Counted from the stretch's first letter, positions 17,245-26,145 are shown. The stretch is DNA of 64,000 bases from JANQOH01 sp965201155 (GCA_965201155.1 OZ241752.1:1426001-1490000), one strand, 5' to 3'. Numbers and translations: made by a program. The notes: a model not told the origin generated them from the letters alone.

Positions 17245-18133
17245 CCGGGAAATGACGCTGGCGCTGCGGGTGCGCGCCGATCTGGGGGATGCGGCGCGGG
17301 CGCTGCGCGGCGCCGGCAGGGACATGACCGAACTGGGGCGCGCTGCGGGGGCGGCGGAACGGCAGACCGCACGCATGGGCGAGAGTTTCCGCCGCGCCGG
17401 CGCTGGTGTTGGAGCAGCCGACACGGCGCTTGCCGGATTTCTCGGTCGGCTGACGCAGGCGGACGCGCTGGAAGGGCGTTTCGCCGCCGCTGCGGCGGGG
17501 ATCGAGTCGCAGGCGCAGCATGTCGCGCGAACCGCCGGGCAGGCGCTCGCCGGCGCATTTGCCGACGCCGAGGACGCTTTGGGGCGACTCGCGGTGAGCG
17601 GTTCGCTCAATTTCCGTGCGCTGGCCGACTCGATCCTTGCGGACCTCGCGCGCCTTGCGGTGCGCGAGGCGGTGACGGGGCCGCTGGCAGCGGCGCTGGG
17701 CGGTGCGCTTGGCGGCGTGTTCGGCGGCAAGGGCGGGTCGGCGGCAAGGATATTCCATGGCGGCGGGGTGGTGGGCGCGGGAGCGGAGACGGCGCGGCAG
17801 CTGCCGCCGGCAGTGTTTGCCGCGGCGCCGCGCTTTCATGGCGGCGGTGTCGCAGGGCTGCGTGCTGATGAAGTGCCGGCGGTGCTGCGGCGCGGCGAGG
17901 AAGTGCTGACGGCCGCCGACCCGCGCCATGCGCGCAATATGCGGGCAGGTCCTGCACCGGAGGTGCAGATCGTCATAGAGAACCGGGGGGCGCCGCAGAC
18001 GGCGCGCGCGGGCGAACCGCGCTTTGACGGGCGGCGCTGGGTGATTGCCGTGGTCACCGAAGATATCGACGAGGGCGGTGCGGTGGCGCGCGCTGTCGAA
18101 CGCGGCTTCGGCGCGCGTCCGGCGGTGGCATGA
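17237..18133 (+). CDS. Short tail tape measure protein
   Basis: 298 residues. The N-terminal half is helical with repeated Ala/Arg (LRGAGRDMTELGRAAGAAERQ); the middle reads AEDALGRLAVSGSLNFRALAD with a small Gly-rich segment (ALGGALGGVFGGKGG), as in lambda-type tape measure C-terminal domains; then FHGGG repeats. At about 1.5 angstrom per residue (a known rule of thumb) it would set a tail near 45 nm, close to the short tails of gene transfer agents. ATGA overlap with the next gene. Confidence 0.75.
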   Translation: MADREMTLALRVRADLGDAARALRGAGRDMTELGRAAGAAERQTARMGESFRRAGAGVGAADTALAGFLGRLTQADALEGRFAAAAAGIESQAQHVARTAGQALAGAFADAEDALGRLAVSGSLNFRALADSILADLARLAVREAVTGPLAAALGGALGGVFGGKGGSAARIFHGGGVVGAGAETARQLPPAVFAAAPRFHGGGVAGLRADEVPAVLRRGEEVLTAADPRHARNMRAGPAPEVQIVIENRGAPQTARAGEPRFDGRRWVIAVVTEDIDEGGAVARAVERGFGARPAVA

Positions 18134-18498
18134 GCGCGGCGACGAGCAAATGGCCCGCCTGTGCGGTGGTGCGGGCGGCGGGATACCGGTTCGCGAACGC
18201 CAATGATGTGGAACGCACCGAGTGGGATGACGGCGCGCTGCGGCAGGCGCGCATCTACACCCGGGCGCGGCTGGTGCGGCGGGTGGTTGCAGAGGTTCCG
18301 GGCGGGCGGCTGGGGGATTTTCGCACATGGGCGCAGCAATGGGCGCATCGTCCGTTTTCCTGGCGGGACCCGCATGACGGCGTCATCCGCAAGGCGCGGG
18401 TGGCCGGCGGCGCCGGAGGTATCGAATACCGCCAGATCGCGGTGCGCGCCGGGGCGGCGCGGTGGGAAATCACGTGTGAACTGGAAGGTGAGGAATGA
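18130..18498 (+). CDS. Minor tail protein, small
   Basis: 122 residues, ATGA overlaps on both sides. Contains the pattern LGDFRTWAQQWAHRPFSWRD and an RVAGGAGGIEY hairpin, similar in layout to lambda gpM-like distal tail proteins. It sits between the tape measure gene and the DUF1833-like gene, as M does relative to H and L in lambda. Function by synteny. Confidence 0.6.
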   Translation: MSAATSKWPACAVVRAAGYRFANANDVERTEWDDGALRQARIYTRARLVRRVVAEVPGGRLGDFRTWAQQWAHRPFSWRDPHDGVIRKARVAGGAGGIEYRQIAVRAGAARWEITCELEGEE

Positions 18499-19778
18499 CG
18501 GTTGTCAAGGCTGATCTGGGTTCCGGCAGTGTCAATTCGGCGCGTGTGTTGTGGCGCGGCGCGCTGGCGGAAATTCCCGCAGACTGGCTGGCCGATCCCG
18601 ATATCGGCGGCGCGTATCTGGTCCGGTTTGCAGTGCGTGACAGCAGTGATACGCAGATTGATCTCTATCTGTCGACGGATGCGGCGGGTAGCGGCCTTGA
18701 TGACGGGCCGCCATTGGCGGCGGCGGTGCGCGAGAACCTCGTTGCAGAGCTTGTTCCGCAGGGGGCGGACGGCGCACCGCTTGCCTCCGGCCGCCTGAAA
18801 TTCCGCGGCCTCGTGGATGAGACCGAGCCGTATCGCGGCAATGCGACCGAATTGGTGACGGGGACGCCCGCAGACACGGTGGCGGCAATGATGGCCGCCA
18901 GTGCGGATGCGGCGGCACTGACCCTGACATGGCCGCCGCCTTCCACGAATGCCGCATTGTCGGCGCTCTCGGCGAAAGCGGGGGAAGAGGAACTCATTGC
19001 CGGTTTCGACGCCGCAGTGACGAGCCTGAGCGTATCGGCAGCGCATGGCACGGAGTCCGTGACGGTGACGGCCGCGGCCGCGGATACCGGCGCAACGATA
19101 GAGATCCTGCCCGGTGCGGTGGTTCCGTTGACAGCCGGCGAGGACATGGTGGTCACGGTTCGGGTGACGGCAGAGGACGGCGTTACGGTTCGCGATTATG
19201 TGCTGACAGTGACGCTGGCGGCTGCACCGCCGGAGGAATCGTTGCCGGCTGATATGCGGCCGCGCGCAGAGGGGGCGGCCGCAGCGCCTGCGCCGGCGAA
19301 GGCGGGGGCGCGCTGGCGCCGCGCGGCGCGGGCCCTGTCGCCGGCCCGGGCGCTGATTTCGGCGGTGGAGATTACCCATCCCGATGCAGCGCAGCCGGTG
19401 CGCGCCGTGAACGACACGCAGGACCACGTGATTGACGGCAAGGTTCATGCGGCGCTGCGCTTCGACCTGCGGCTGGCGGACGATGTGGACGGCCGCCCGC
19501 CGCGGGCAGAACTGGCGATCGACAATGTGGGGCGCGCCGTAACCCGCTGGGTGGAAGCGGCGCGCGGCGGCAGCGGCGCCGCGGTGCGGCTGATGCAGAT
19601 CAGCGTCGATCCGGCGGCGCCGGAAGGCGCGGAAGTGGAATGGCAGGTGACGCTTGCCGTCCACGCCATGCGCGTGAACCGGTCGCGGGTGGTGGCGGTG
19701 CTGGGGCCGCCCAGCCTGCGCGGCCGGGCGGCGGTGATCAGCCGCTATGACCCGGCGCACGCGCCGGGGCTGTTCTGA
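18495..19778 (+). CDS. Minor tail protein with cadherin-like insert and DUF1833-like C-terminus
   Basis: 427 residues. Residues ~150-240 form a cadherin-like beta-sandwich of the PF12733 type (LSALSAKAGEEELIAGF, then EDGVTVRDYVLTVTL). Residues ~285-427 match DUF1833: VEITHPDAAQPVRAVND, ELAIDNVGR and a C-terminal APGLF. DUF1833 proteins occupy the gpL position before an NlpC peptidase and a tip protein, as here. The N-terminal ~140 residues are unrecognised. The inserted adhesion-like domain is unusual and could contact a cell surface. ATGA overlap upstream, TGATG downstream. Confidence 0.75.
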   Translation: MTVVKADLGSGSVNSARVLWRGALAEIPADWLADPDIGGAYLVRFAVRDSSDTQIDLYLSTDAAGSGLDDGPPLAAAVRENLVAELVPQGADGAPLASGRLKFRGLVDETEPYRGNATELVTGTPADTVAAMMAASADAAALTLTWPPPSTNAALSALSAKAGEEELIAGFDAAVTSLSVSAAHGTESVTVTAAAADTGATIEILPGAVVPLTAGEDMVVTVRVTAEDGVTVRDYVLTVTLAAAPPEESLPADMRPRAEGAAAAPAPAKAGARWRRAARALSPARALISAVEITHPDAAQPVRAVNDTQDHVIDGKVHAALRFDLRLADDVDGRPPRAELAIDNVGRAVTRWVEAARGGSGAAVRLMQISVDPAAPEGAEVEWQVTLAVHAMRVNRSRVVAVLGPPSLRGRAAVISRYDPAHAPGLF

Positions 19779-20203
19779 TGGGGTTGCAGCGCGTGCAGCC
19801 GCGGGCGCACTGGTCGCAGTATTATGTCGGGCGCGCCTATGTCGAGGGCGAGCATGATTGCGTCGATCTGGCGGCGGCAGTGGCGCGCAAGCAGTTTAAT
19901 CTGGCAGTGGCACCGCCGCCGCGGGCGGCGGGGCTGCGCGCGCGTGACGCACAAATTGCGGCGGTTGCCGCGGCCCACGCGGCGCCGGTCGCGGCGCAGG
20001 AGGTGCGGGAAGGGGATATCGTGCTGATGCGGATGCGCGGGCGCCGCGCCGCGGGGCATCATCTGGGAGTGTATTGCGTGCTTCACGGCGCGCCGCAGGT
20101 GCTGCATTGCATGGCGGGGCTGGGAACCGTGCTGCATGCGCTGCGCGGCCTGCCGCAGCGCGGGCTGACGGTAAGCGGGTTCTATCGCTGGCGGTCGCCA
20201 TGA
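19778..20203 (+). CDS. NlpC/P60-like tail peptidase
   Basis: 141 residues. The predicted catalytic Cys is in GEHDCVDLAAAVA (about residue 28) and the His in AAGHHLGVYCVLH (about residue 93); the region EGDIVLMRMRG is typical of the fold. Such proteins (lambda gpK) cleave peptidoglycan during entry. It lies between the DUF1833-like and tip genes, with overlaps at both ends. Confidence 0.78.
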   Translation: MGLQRVQPRAHWSQYYVGRAYVEGEHDCVDLAAAVARKQFNLAVAPPPRAAGLRARDAQIAAVAAAHAAPVAAQEVREGDIVLMRMRGRRAAGHHLGVYCVLHGAPQVLHCMAGLGTVLHALRGLPQRGLTVSGFYRWRSP

Positions 20204-23200
20204 ACGGCGCTGCGATGACGGCGATGGTGGACCTGTGGCCGCACCCGCTGACGGCGGAGGGCCGCGATACGCGCGCGCAGGCGCTGGCGCCGGGCGCGAC
20301 GGTGGAAACGGCGCTGGCAGCGGCACTGCCGGCGCCGCCGAATATTCTGGCCCATGCGCTGGCGGTGGCGCTGGACGGACGCCTGCTGGCAGCGGCGGAC
20401 TGGGCCGATACGCCGCTGGCGCCGGGGCAGGTGCTGACGGTGCGCACAGCCGCAGCCGGCGGCGATGACAGCAACCCGCTGCAGACGCTCGCGGCAATCG
20501 CCGTGCTGGCGGCGGCAAGCGCAGTTCCCGGAATGCTGGGTTTGAGTGGGCTGGCAGCGGCGGGTGCGTCGGCGGCGATCGCGGTTGGCGGGTCGCTGGT
20601 AGCGGGAGCGCTGTTTCCGCCGGCGGCGCCCGACACGCCGGACCCGCGGGCGGCGCTGAAGGCGGGCACGCTGTATTCGCTGGCAGGCGGGGTCAATCTC
20701 GCGCGCCCCTATGCGCCGATGATCTGCGTGCTGGGAACGCATCGCGTATTCCCTGACCTTGCGGCGCGCCCGTGGACCGAATTCACGGACCCCGACCCGA
20801 GCGACAGCGACCTTGGCGATACGGAGCAGGTGCTGTCGCAACTCTATTCCTTCGGCGTGGGCGACATTGCGGTTTCCGATGTGCGGATCGGTGCGACGCC
20901 GCTGGCGGAGCATCACGGGGCGGAAACAGAGACGGCGGCGCCGGGAACCGCAGTGACGCTCGTCGACCCGCATGTCGATACGGCGGCGGCCGGCGCGCTG
21001 AAATGGGATGAGCAAGGCGAGGCGGCCATAGCCGTCACCCGCACCACACCGGCGCGCACCACGCGCATAGCCCTGGATTTTGCGGCGCGGATCTTCCGCA
21101 TTGGCAGCGGCGGCGCGCTGGCGGCGCATCGTGTGGTGGTAGGGCTCTCGATTGCCGATGCGGACGGCGCCGTGCAGGAGTCGTTCACCCATACGCTGCG
21201 CGGCGAGAGCGGGCAGCCGCTGCGTTCGGTGGTCACGCGCGACATGCCGCGCGCCGGTGTATGGACGGTAACGGTGGCGCGCAAGGAGGCGCCCTCGGAC
21301 TCGAGCCGTGTTCATGACGACGTAGAGTGGGTGCAGTTGCGCAGCTACCGCGAGCCGGCGACCGCAATGAACCGCGGCGCGGATACGCTGTATGCGGTGC
21401 GCATCACCGCGTCGGCGGCGTTGCAAGGGCGGATCGAGCCGCTCAGCGCGCTGGTGGCGCAGCGCGTGCCGGTCTGGTCGGAGGGCGCGTGGACGGCGGA
21501 GCGGTCGGCGTCTGGCAACCCGGCGGCTGTGCTGCGCGCATGGATGCGAGGCTGGCGCGACGATGCGGGCCGCCTGCTTGCAGGTTCCGGGCGGGCGGCA
21601 GCGCAGATCGACGACGCGATGTTGGGGGCGTGGTTCGAGTGGTGCGCGGCCAGGGGCCTGACCTGCGACCATGTGGTGAGCGGCGGCACGGCAGAGGAAG
21701 TGGAAGCGCTGATCGCGCGCTGCGGGAGGGCGGCGCTCACATGGCAGACCGGGCGGCTGGGCGTGGTGTGGGAAGATGCGGATGACGCGGCGACAGCGTT
21801 GATCACGCCGGCGCGGGTGATCGCCGGCAGCATGGAATCGGCGTGGGCGAGCGGCGAGATCGCCGACGAAATCGTGGTTCGCTATGTCGATCCGGCGGCG
21901 GACTGGCAGCAGCGCGATGTGCGGCGCCGGATGCCGGGTGCCGCCGCGCCGGCAGTGTCGTCGGTGCTTGTCGTGCCGGGGATCACTTCACCGGAACGGG
22001 CGGCGGAGGAAGCGAATATCCAGGCGGCGCGGCAGCGCTGGCAAAGGCGGCGGCTGAGCTGGGAAATGGGCCGCGACGGGCTGGCAGTGGCGCGCGGCGA
22101 TGTGGTGCTGGTGGCGCACGCACTGGTTTCGGGCGGCGAAACCGGGCGGGTGGCCGGCGGCACGGCGGCGCAGCCCGTGCTCGACCGCGCCGTGGAAGTG
22201 CCGCAAGGCGCGTCGATCCTGTTTGAAACGGCGGAGGGCGTGCTTCATCACTCCGCGGCGGCGGCAGGGGATGCGCCGCGGGCGGTGGCGCTGACCGCGC
22301 TGCTGCCTTCCGCGCCCGATGCCGAAACGGAAGGTGCAGGGGCGTGCGATATTGTCTGGCGGCTCTATACGAGCGACGATCCGCCTTTGCGCGTGCGGAT
22401 TACGGCGGTGGAGCCGCTGAGCGAGAGCCGCGTGCGCATTACGGCCGTGGAGGAAAGCACCGCGTTTCTCGACGCGATCGGCGATGATCTGTCGGCGCCG
22501 GTGCATGACTCGCATGGGCGTGTGCCCGAAGCCCTGCGCGGGCGGGACGGGAGCGACGGCTATGTCGGCGCCGACGGTGCGGGGCGGGAATATATCTTTG
22601 CCGTGACCAGCGCGGCGTCGGTTCCGGCGGCGCAGCGTCCGTCCGATGACTGGGGGTATGATGAGGGCGGTTCTGCGGGCGGCCTCGCCTGGACCGATGC
22701 GGCACCTGCGCTGAGCGCGAACGGGCCGCATCTGTGGCGCTGCGAGCGGCGGATTTCGGGGGCGCCGGAGGCGGGCGATGCGGTGGCGGACGCATGGTCC
22801 GCGCCGGTGATTGTCGGGCGCTGGGGGCCGGACGGCGCGGCCGGAAAGCCCGGTGCGGCCGGGGCTGACGGCGCCGATGGCGCCGATGCGGCAGGATATG
22901 AATATGTGTTCACGCGCAGCGCGGAGTCGACCCTTTCCGCAGGCCGCCGTCCGGACGATGCATGGGGTTATGACTCGCCGGGAACACGGGGCGGGCAGGC
23001 ATGGCATGACGCGGCGCCGCTATTGACTGCGGCCCTTCCTTGTCTGTGGCGCTGCGAACGGCGAATTGCCGGTGCACCGGCAGTGGGCGATGCGGTTGCG
23101 GACAATTGGTCTGCACCGGTGATTGTCGGGCGTTGGGGAGCAGACGGTGCGGACGGACAGCCCGGTGCGACCGGGGCTGACGGCGCCGACGGCGCCGATG

Positions 23201-23820
23201 CGGCAGGATATGAATATGTGTTCACGCGCAGTGCGGGATCGGCCCTTTCCTCGGGCCGCCGTCCGAGCAATGGATGGGGTTATGACTCGCCCGGAACGAG
23301 GGGCGGGCAGGCATGGTATGACGCGGCGCCGCAATTGACGGCGGCGCTGCCTCATTTGTGGCGGGCGGAACGGCGGATTGCCGGTACGCCGGCAGTGGGC
23401 GACGCGGTGGCGGACGCATGGTCGGTGCCGAAGATTGTCGGGCGCTTCGGGCCTGAGGGGCCGCAGGGTCCGGCGGGCGCGGCGGGGCCGGTGTTCGGGC
23501 GCGTGCTGTGGTCCGGTTCGGAAGTCAGCACAGTGAACCCGTCATGGGGCAGCAGCGGCACCGGCCCGTGGGTGAGTTTTTCCATCGGGTCGTGGGACAT
23601 CGACGATTACGATCTGTTGCTGATGCTGGCGAGCGACGGCGGTGCGGCGTCGATCACCGGCTGCACGCCGCCGAAATGGTCGGGGCAGTACCGCAATTGC
23701 GCGGTGGGGTCCGATGGCGCGAGCATGAGGCTGGAATGGGTCACAGACTCGTCGTTTCGCTGGCGGGCGAAGGCCAAGACCGTCTATCTGTATCAGGTGA
23801 TCGGGTTCAATTCGCCATGA
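20200..23820 (+). CDS. TipJ-like phage tail tip / host specificity protein
   Basis: 1206 residues, ATGA overlap with the peptidase gene. The N-terminus has a hydrophobic Ala/Gly-rich segment (~100-145), as in lambda gpJ relatives. The central ~500 residues carry tip domains (PVWSEGAWTAERSASGNPAA, then LRAWMRGWRDDAGR). Residues ~795-1097 hold three ~104-residue repeats each linked by collagen-like GADGADGADAA segments, then a unique C-terminal receptor-binding-like domain. It should cap the tail and recognise the target cell. Confidence 0.82.
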   Translation: MNGAAMTAMVDLWPHPLTAEGRDTRAQALAPGATVETALAAALPAPPNILAHALAVALDGRLLAAADWADTPLAPGQVLTVRTAAAGGDDSNPLQTLAAIAVLAAASAVPGMLGLSGLAAAGASAAIAVGGSLVAGALFPPAAPDTPDPRAALKAGTLYSLAGGVNLARPYAPMICVLGTHRVFPDLAARPWTEFTDPDPSDSDLGDTEQVLSQLYSFGVGDIAVSDVRIGATPLAEHHGAETETAAPGTAVTLVDPHVDTAAAGALKWDEQGEAAIAVTRTTPARTTRIALDFAARIFRIGSGGALAAHRVVVGLSIADADGAVQESFTHTLRGESGQPLRSVVTRDMPRAGVWTVTVARKEAPSDSSRVHDDVEWVQLRSYREPATAMNRGADTLYAVRITASAALQGRIEPLSALVAQRVPVWSEGAWTAERSASGNPAAVLRAWMRGWRDDAGRLLAGSGRAAAQIDDAMLGAWFEWCAARGLTCDHVVSGGTAEEVEALIARCGRAALTWQTGRLGVVWEDADDAATALITPARVIAGSMESAWASGEIADEIVVRYVDPAADWQQRDVRRRMPGAAAPAVSSVLVVPGITSPERAAEEANIQAARQRWQRRRLSWEMGRDGLAVARGDVVLVAHALVSGGETGRVAGGTAAQPVLDRAVEVPQGASILFETAEGVLHHSAAAAGDAPRAVALTALLPSAPDAETEGAGACDIVWRLYTSDDPPLRVRITAVEPLSESRVRITAVEESTAFLDAIGDDLSAPVHDSHGRVPEALRGRDGSDGYVGADGAGREYIFAVTSAASVPAAQRPSDDWGYDEGGSAGGLAWTDAAPALSANGPHLWRCERRISGAPEAGDAVADAWSAPVIVGRWGPDGAAGKPGAAGADGADGADAAGYEYVFTRSAESTLSAGRRPDDAWGYDSPGTRGGQAWHDAAPLLTAALPCLWRCERRIAGAPAVGDAVADNWSAPVIVGRWGADGADGQPGATGADGADGADAAGYEYVFTRSAGSALSSGRRPSNGWGYDSPGTRGGQAWYDAAPQLTAALPHLWRAERRIAGTPAVGDAVADAWSVPKIVGRFGPEGPQGPAGAAGPVFGRVLWSGSEVSTVNPSWGSSGTGPWVSFSIGSWDIDDYDLLLMLASDGGAASITGCTPPKWSGQYRNCAVGSDGASMRLEWVTDSSFRWRAKAKTVYLYQVIGFNSP
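22582..23490 (+). repeat. Three in-frame 312-bp repeats in the tip gene
   Basis: Units start at 22582, 22894 and 23206, exactly 104 codons apart; the third is cut short near 23490. Each encodes a domain beginning G.EY.F and containing the sequence RPSxxWGYD, an LWR.ERRI core and a Gly-X-Y linker. Units two and three are nearly identical in DNA, so one duplication is recent. Confidence 0.85.
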
Positions 23821-23853
23821 AGCGAGGTTGGTTGTCAGTGGTGGGGAGGGGTG

Positions 23854-24468
23854 ATGAATAAAGCGGTGCCGGAAGTGCTGCCGTGGGAGGGGGTGCAGGC
23901 TGCGGCTGCGGCGCTGGCGCCGCAGCCGCCGCACGGGTTTATGCCGTGGGCGCGGCCCGGCGGGCATGATGTGATCACCACGCGCAGCGCCTGGGACGCG
24001 CTGCGATGGAACCCGCCGCATCATGCGGAGGCGCTGAAGGCGGCGGGGCATGGCGCAGGGATTGCGAAGGCGGATGCGGCGGCCGGCGCCAAGCCCTCCT
24101 GGGCGGCGATTGCCGCCGAGCATGAGCGGGCGGAACAGGCGCGGCTGGCTGCGTCGCATCTGGTTGCGGCCCATGCGGCGTGCGAGCATCGTATCGCCGC
24201 TGCCTATGGCGCGCATTCGCCGCGGCATGAGATTCAGATACGGCTGGCGGCGGCGTCAGGGGCCTCTGCCGGGGGCGATGCGGAGCGTGTGCGGCTGATT
24301 GCGCGTTACCGCGCGGTGAAGCGCTGGCTGTATCCGTCGAGTCATGCGACGGCGAGCTACACCCTGCCGCCGGCGCCGGACAAGGACACGCCTGCGGCGG
24401 CAAGTCTTGCGGCGTTCGACCCGGACGGGGACGCGGTGTGGGCGAAGTCATGGACGCCGCCGGCGTGA
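23854..24468 (+). CDS. Last protein of the phage-derived operon, unknown
   Basis: About 204 residues from an ATG with GGGGAGGG just upstream (a GTG one codon earlier is possible). Ala-rich, with a Trp-containing N-terminus (LPWEGVQAAAAALAPQPP) and repeated His/Ala helices, then VKRWLYPSS. It occupies the place of tail-fibre assembly or accessory genes. No family recognised. A fragment resembling codons near its end (24283-24318) recurs at 27811-27846, upstream of the second lipoprotein cassette. Confidence 0.6.
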   Translation: MNKAVPEVLPWEGVQAAAAALAPQPPHGFMPWARPGGHDVITTRSAWDALRWNPPHHAEALKAAGHGAGIAKADAAAGAKPSWAAIAAEHERAEQARLAASHLVAAHAACEHRIAAAYGAHSPRHEIQIRLAAASGASAGGDAERVRLIARYRAVKRWLYPSSHATASYTLPPAPDKDTPAAASLAAFDPDGDAVWAKSWTPPA

Positions 24469-24562
24469 CCTGGGGAGATTGTGCGCGTGTATTCCGAGCG
24501 CGTCCATAACATATTGAAAAAATTGGTATATTTATCCCGAAATAGGGACATGGATTTTGTGC

Positions 24563-24710
24563 TTGTCAGGTTTTGAATTTCATGATAGCCTAGGGCCAGA
24601 ACTTCACGGGGCCTCTTCACGGGGCCTCTTCACGTATTAAGAGTAGAGGCCTCGTAAGAGGTCTCTCACTGGAGGCTCCCCAACCGAATCATTATGGGGG
24701 TCCTCCATCA
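24563..24710 (+). promoter_or_regulatory. Promoter and structured leader of lipoprotein cassette 1
   Basis: Conserved in all three cassettes: -35 TTGTCA (24563-24568), 17-base spacer, -10 TAGCCT (24586-24591). The leader has 13-base direct repeats CTTCACGGGGCCT (24602-24614, 24615-24627), a hairpin GAGGCCTC-GTAA-GAGGTCTC (24646-24665), and a second hairpin in which GGAGGCTCCCC (24671-24681) pairs with GGGGGTCCTCC (24696-24706), hiding the G-run before the gene start. A mini-ORF MGVLHQ (24694-24714) ends in a TGA overlapping the lipoprotein ATG. Its role as an RNA regulator is inferred. Confidence 0.65.
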
Positions 24711-25967
24711 ATGACACTTCCAAGAAGCTCTCTCGCGGTTTTGATGGCCGCGCTTGTTGCGGCGGGCTGCAGCGATAGTGATAGCTCGCCCCCTATGACC
24801 ATGGCCGACCCGGAACCGCAGATGGAGCCGGAACCCGAGCCCGAATCTGAACCGCCGGTTCATGAGGTCATGCTGCCGAGCGATACGGGCGCTCTCGGCG
24901 CGGGCATGATCATGGTTGAAGCCAACCATAGCGAGACCGTTGCCGGCTTCATTTTCGCCTGCACCGGCCCCATGGACTGCAACATCGAGGTGTATGAGAA
25001 CCTCGGGGTTCTCATGGCGAAATCCACGGGCGGCATGGCGACAGTGGCGATGATGCCGATGTACCCGCCGGTCAGCACGCCGACGGCTGGAACGTCCGAT
25101 TTCCTTAATGACGAGATGCTTCCACCGCGTTCGGCTTGGACGAACCCGAAGATGCCGCCGATGACCAAGAAGGAGGCTTACGCTGACGCCATCAAAGACA
25201 GCACGGCGGAGACCGCTGATGGCCACGCGCGCATTTCCGATGGTGTATTCGATGATGGCCAGCCGATGTTCGGAATGGGAACGGATGCTACAGGCGCCTC
25301 GTATGTCATGTTGGACTTTGGAGGCAGAATGGTCGGGGATGAAAATAAGCCGTTTGGCGCACTGTTTGGTGATGGAATGTCCGACCTGTCGGCGATCAAC
25401 GGGTTTGCCGGGTACAGCCTGGAGGACGGCATGATAAAGCGTGGGGATAATATGCACCCCGGTATGGCACATGTTTTCTCCGACGGGATGACCCATTTCG
25501 GTGTGTGGGCCCTCGATTACGACGCGGTTATGGATCAACGAGGGGTCAGGGCCCAGCTGGGCGCGTTTGCCCAATTCACAGGAGGACAGGCCGACAATAT
25601 AGACAACTTCTCAAATCCTCTTATGGGCGGAACAGCGTCCTATTCGGGTGGAGCCGCCGGGTTCATGGCCGGTGACGAAGATCACATGAATGACACATGG
25701 ACAGGTGTTGTCATGCTGGATGCGGACTTTGGGGGGGCGACCAACGCGACCATCGGAGGCATGATCAGAAGCGCCAGCATTCCTACGATCTATCTCGGAA
25801 ACACCGATGTTGCGGCCAGTGGCATGGGTATGGCCCAGATGGCTGGGATGTTGCCTGACAGCAGCGATAGGTGGCGTTGGGCTTTCAGTGACTCCGGGAA
25901 GATGGTCATCGGTACAGTTGATGTAGGCAACGTGATCGGCGCTTACGGCGCGAACCGGACCCAATAG
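24711..25967 (+). CDS. Surface lipoprotein, cassette copy 1 (TbpB-like barrel)
   Basis: 418 residues. Signal peptide with lipobox ending LVAAGC (Cys20), followed by SDSDSS and an acidic Pro/Glu linker. Residues ~50-115 form a module with a Cys pair (84 and 90) and the ending STGGMAT. The C-terminal half has TASYSGGAAGF (~313) and alternating strands (GVVMLDADFGG), resembling the eight-stranded barrel of TbpB-like, often Slam-exported, surface lipoproteins. No ligand can be named. Only the signal peptide, leader and trailer are near-identical to the other two copies; the body is divergent. Confidence 0.75.
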   Translation: MTLPRSSLAVLMAALVAAGCSDSDSSPPMTMADPEPQMEPEPEPESEPPVHEVMLPSDTGALGAGMIMVEANHSETVAGFIFACTGPMDCNIEVYENLGVLMAKSTGGMATVAMMPMYPPVSTPTAGTSDFLNDEMLPPRSAWTNPKMPPMTKKEAYADAIKDSTAETADGHARISDGVFDDGQPMFGMGTDATGASYVMLDFGGRMVGDENKPFGALFGDGMSDLSAINGFAGYSLEDGMIKRGDNMHPGMAHVFSDGMTHFGVWALDYDAVMDQRGVRAQLGAFAQFTGGQADNIDNFSNPLMGGTASYSGGAAGFMAGDEDHMNDTWTGVVMLDADFGGATNATIGGMIRSASIPTIYLGNTDVAASGMGMAQMAGMLPDSSDRWRWAFSDSGKMVIGTVDVGNVIGAYGANRTQ

Positions 25968-25977
25968 TTCGGAGTGT

Positions 25978-26050
25978 TTTGCGTCCCCAGTTGAGCCCGT
26001 CTGTCGGACGCAAAGCGGAAGGGCGGCGCTTGCCGTCGCCCTTCCTTTCT
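25978..26050 (+). terminator. Double-hairpin trailer of lipoprotein cassette 1
   Basis: First hairpin: TTTGCGTCC (25978-25986) with GGACGCAAA (26006-26014). Second: GGAAGGGCGGCG (26017-26028) with its complement ending at 26045, one G-T pair, followed by TTTCT, a rho-independent terminator. The same pair of hairpins follows copies 2 and 3. Confidence 0.8.
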
Positions 26051-26145
26051 GAATTAAACTGGGGATGGCCCGAACAGGTTCCGGCAGGCAGGCTGATCCG
26101 AAAAACGGGCCGTCAATATCAGGCGATTTCGGTAGGCTCGCTTAC
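26051..26145 (+). repeat. Conserved tail after the cassette 1 terminator
   Basis: About 95 bases beyond the terminator (with TTCCGGCAGGCAGGCTGATC at its centre) recur after copy 2 at 30388-30481 but not after copy 3. The repeat ends at the 3' end of hipA, overlapping its stop codon. It shows that the duplicated unit is larger than gene plus terminator. Confidence 0.7.

Noticed and set aside
16550..18328. 592-codon minus-strand frame opposite the tail genes
   Set aside because: Antisense shadow of the overlapping tail operon; composition is random Arg/Pro/Ala.
24602..24634. Short direct repeats considered as a CRISPR array
   Set aside because: Only 13-base units with no spacers between them, repeated in the same way in each lipoprotein leader.
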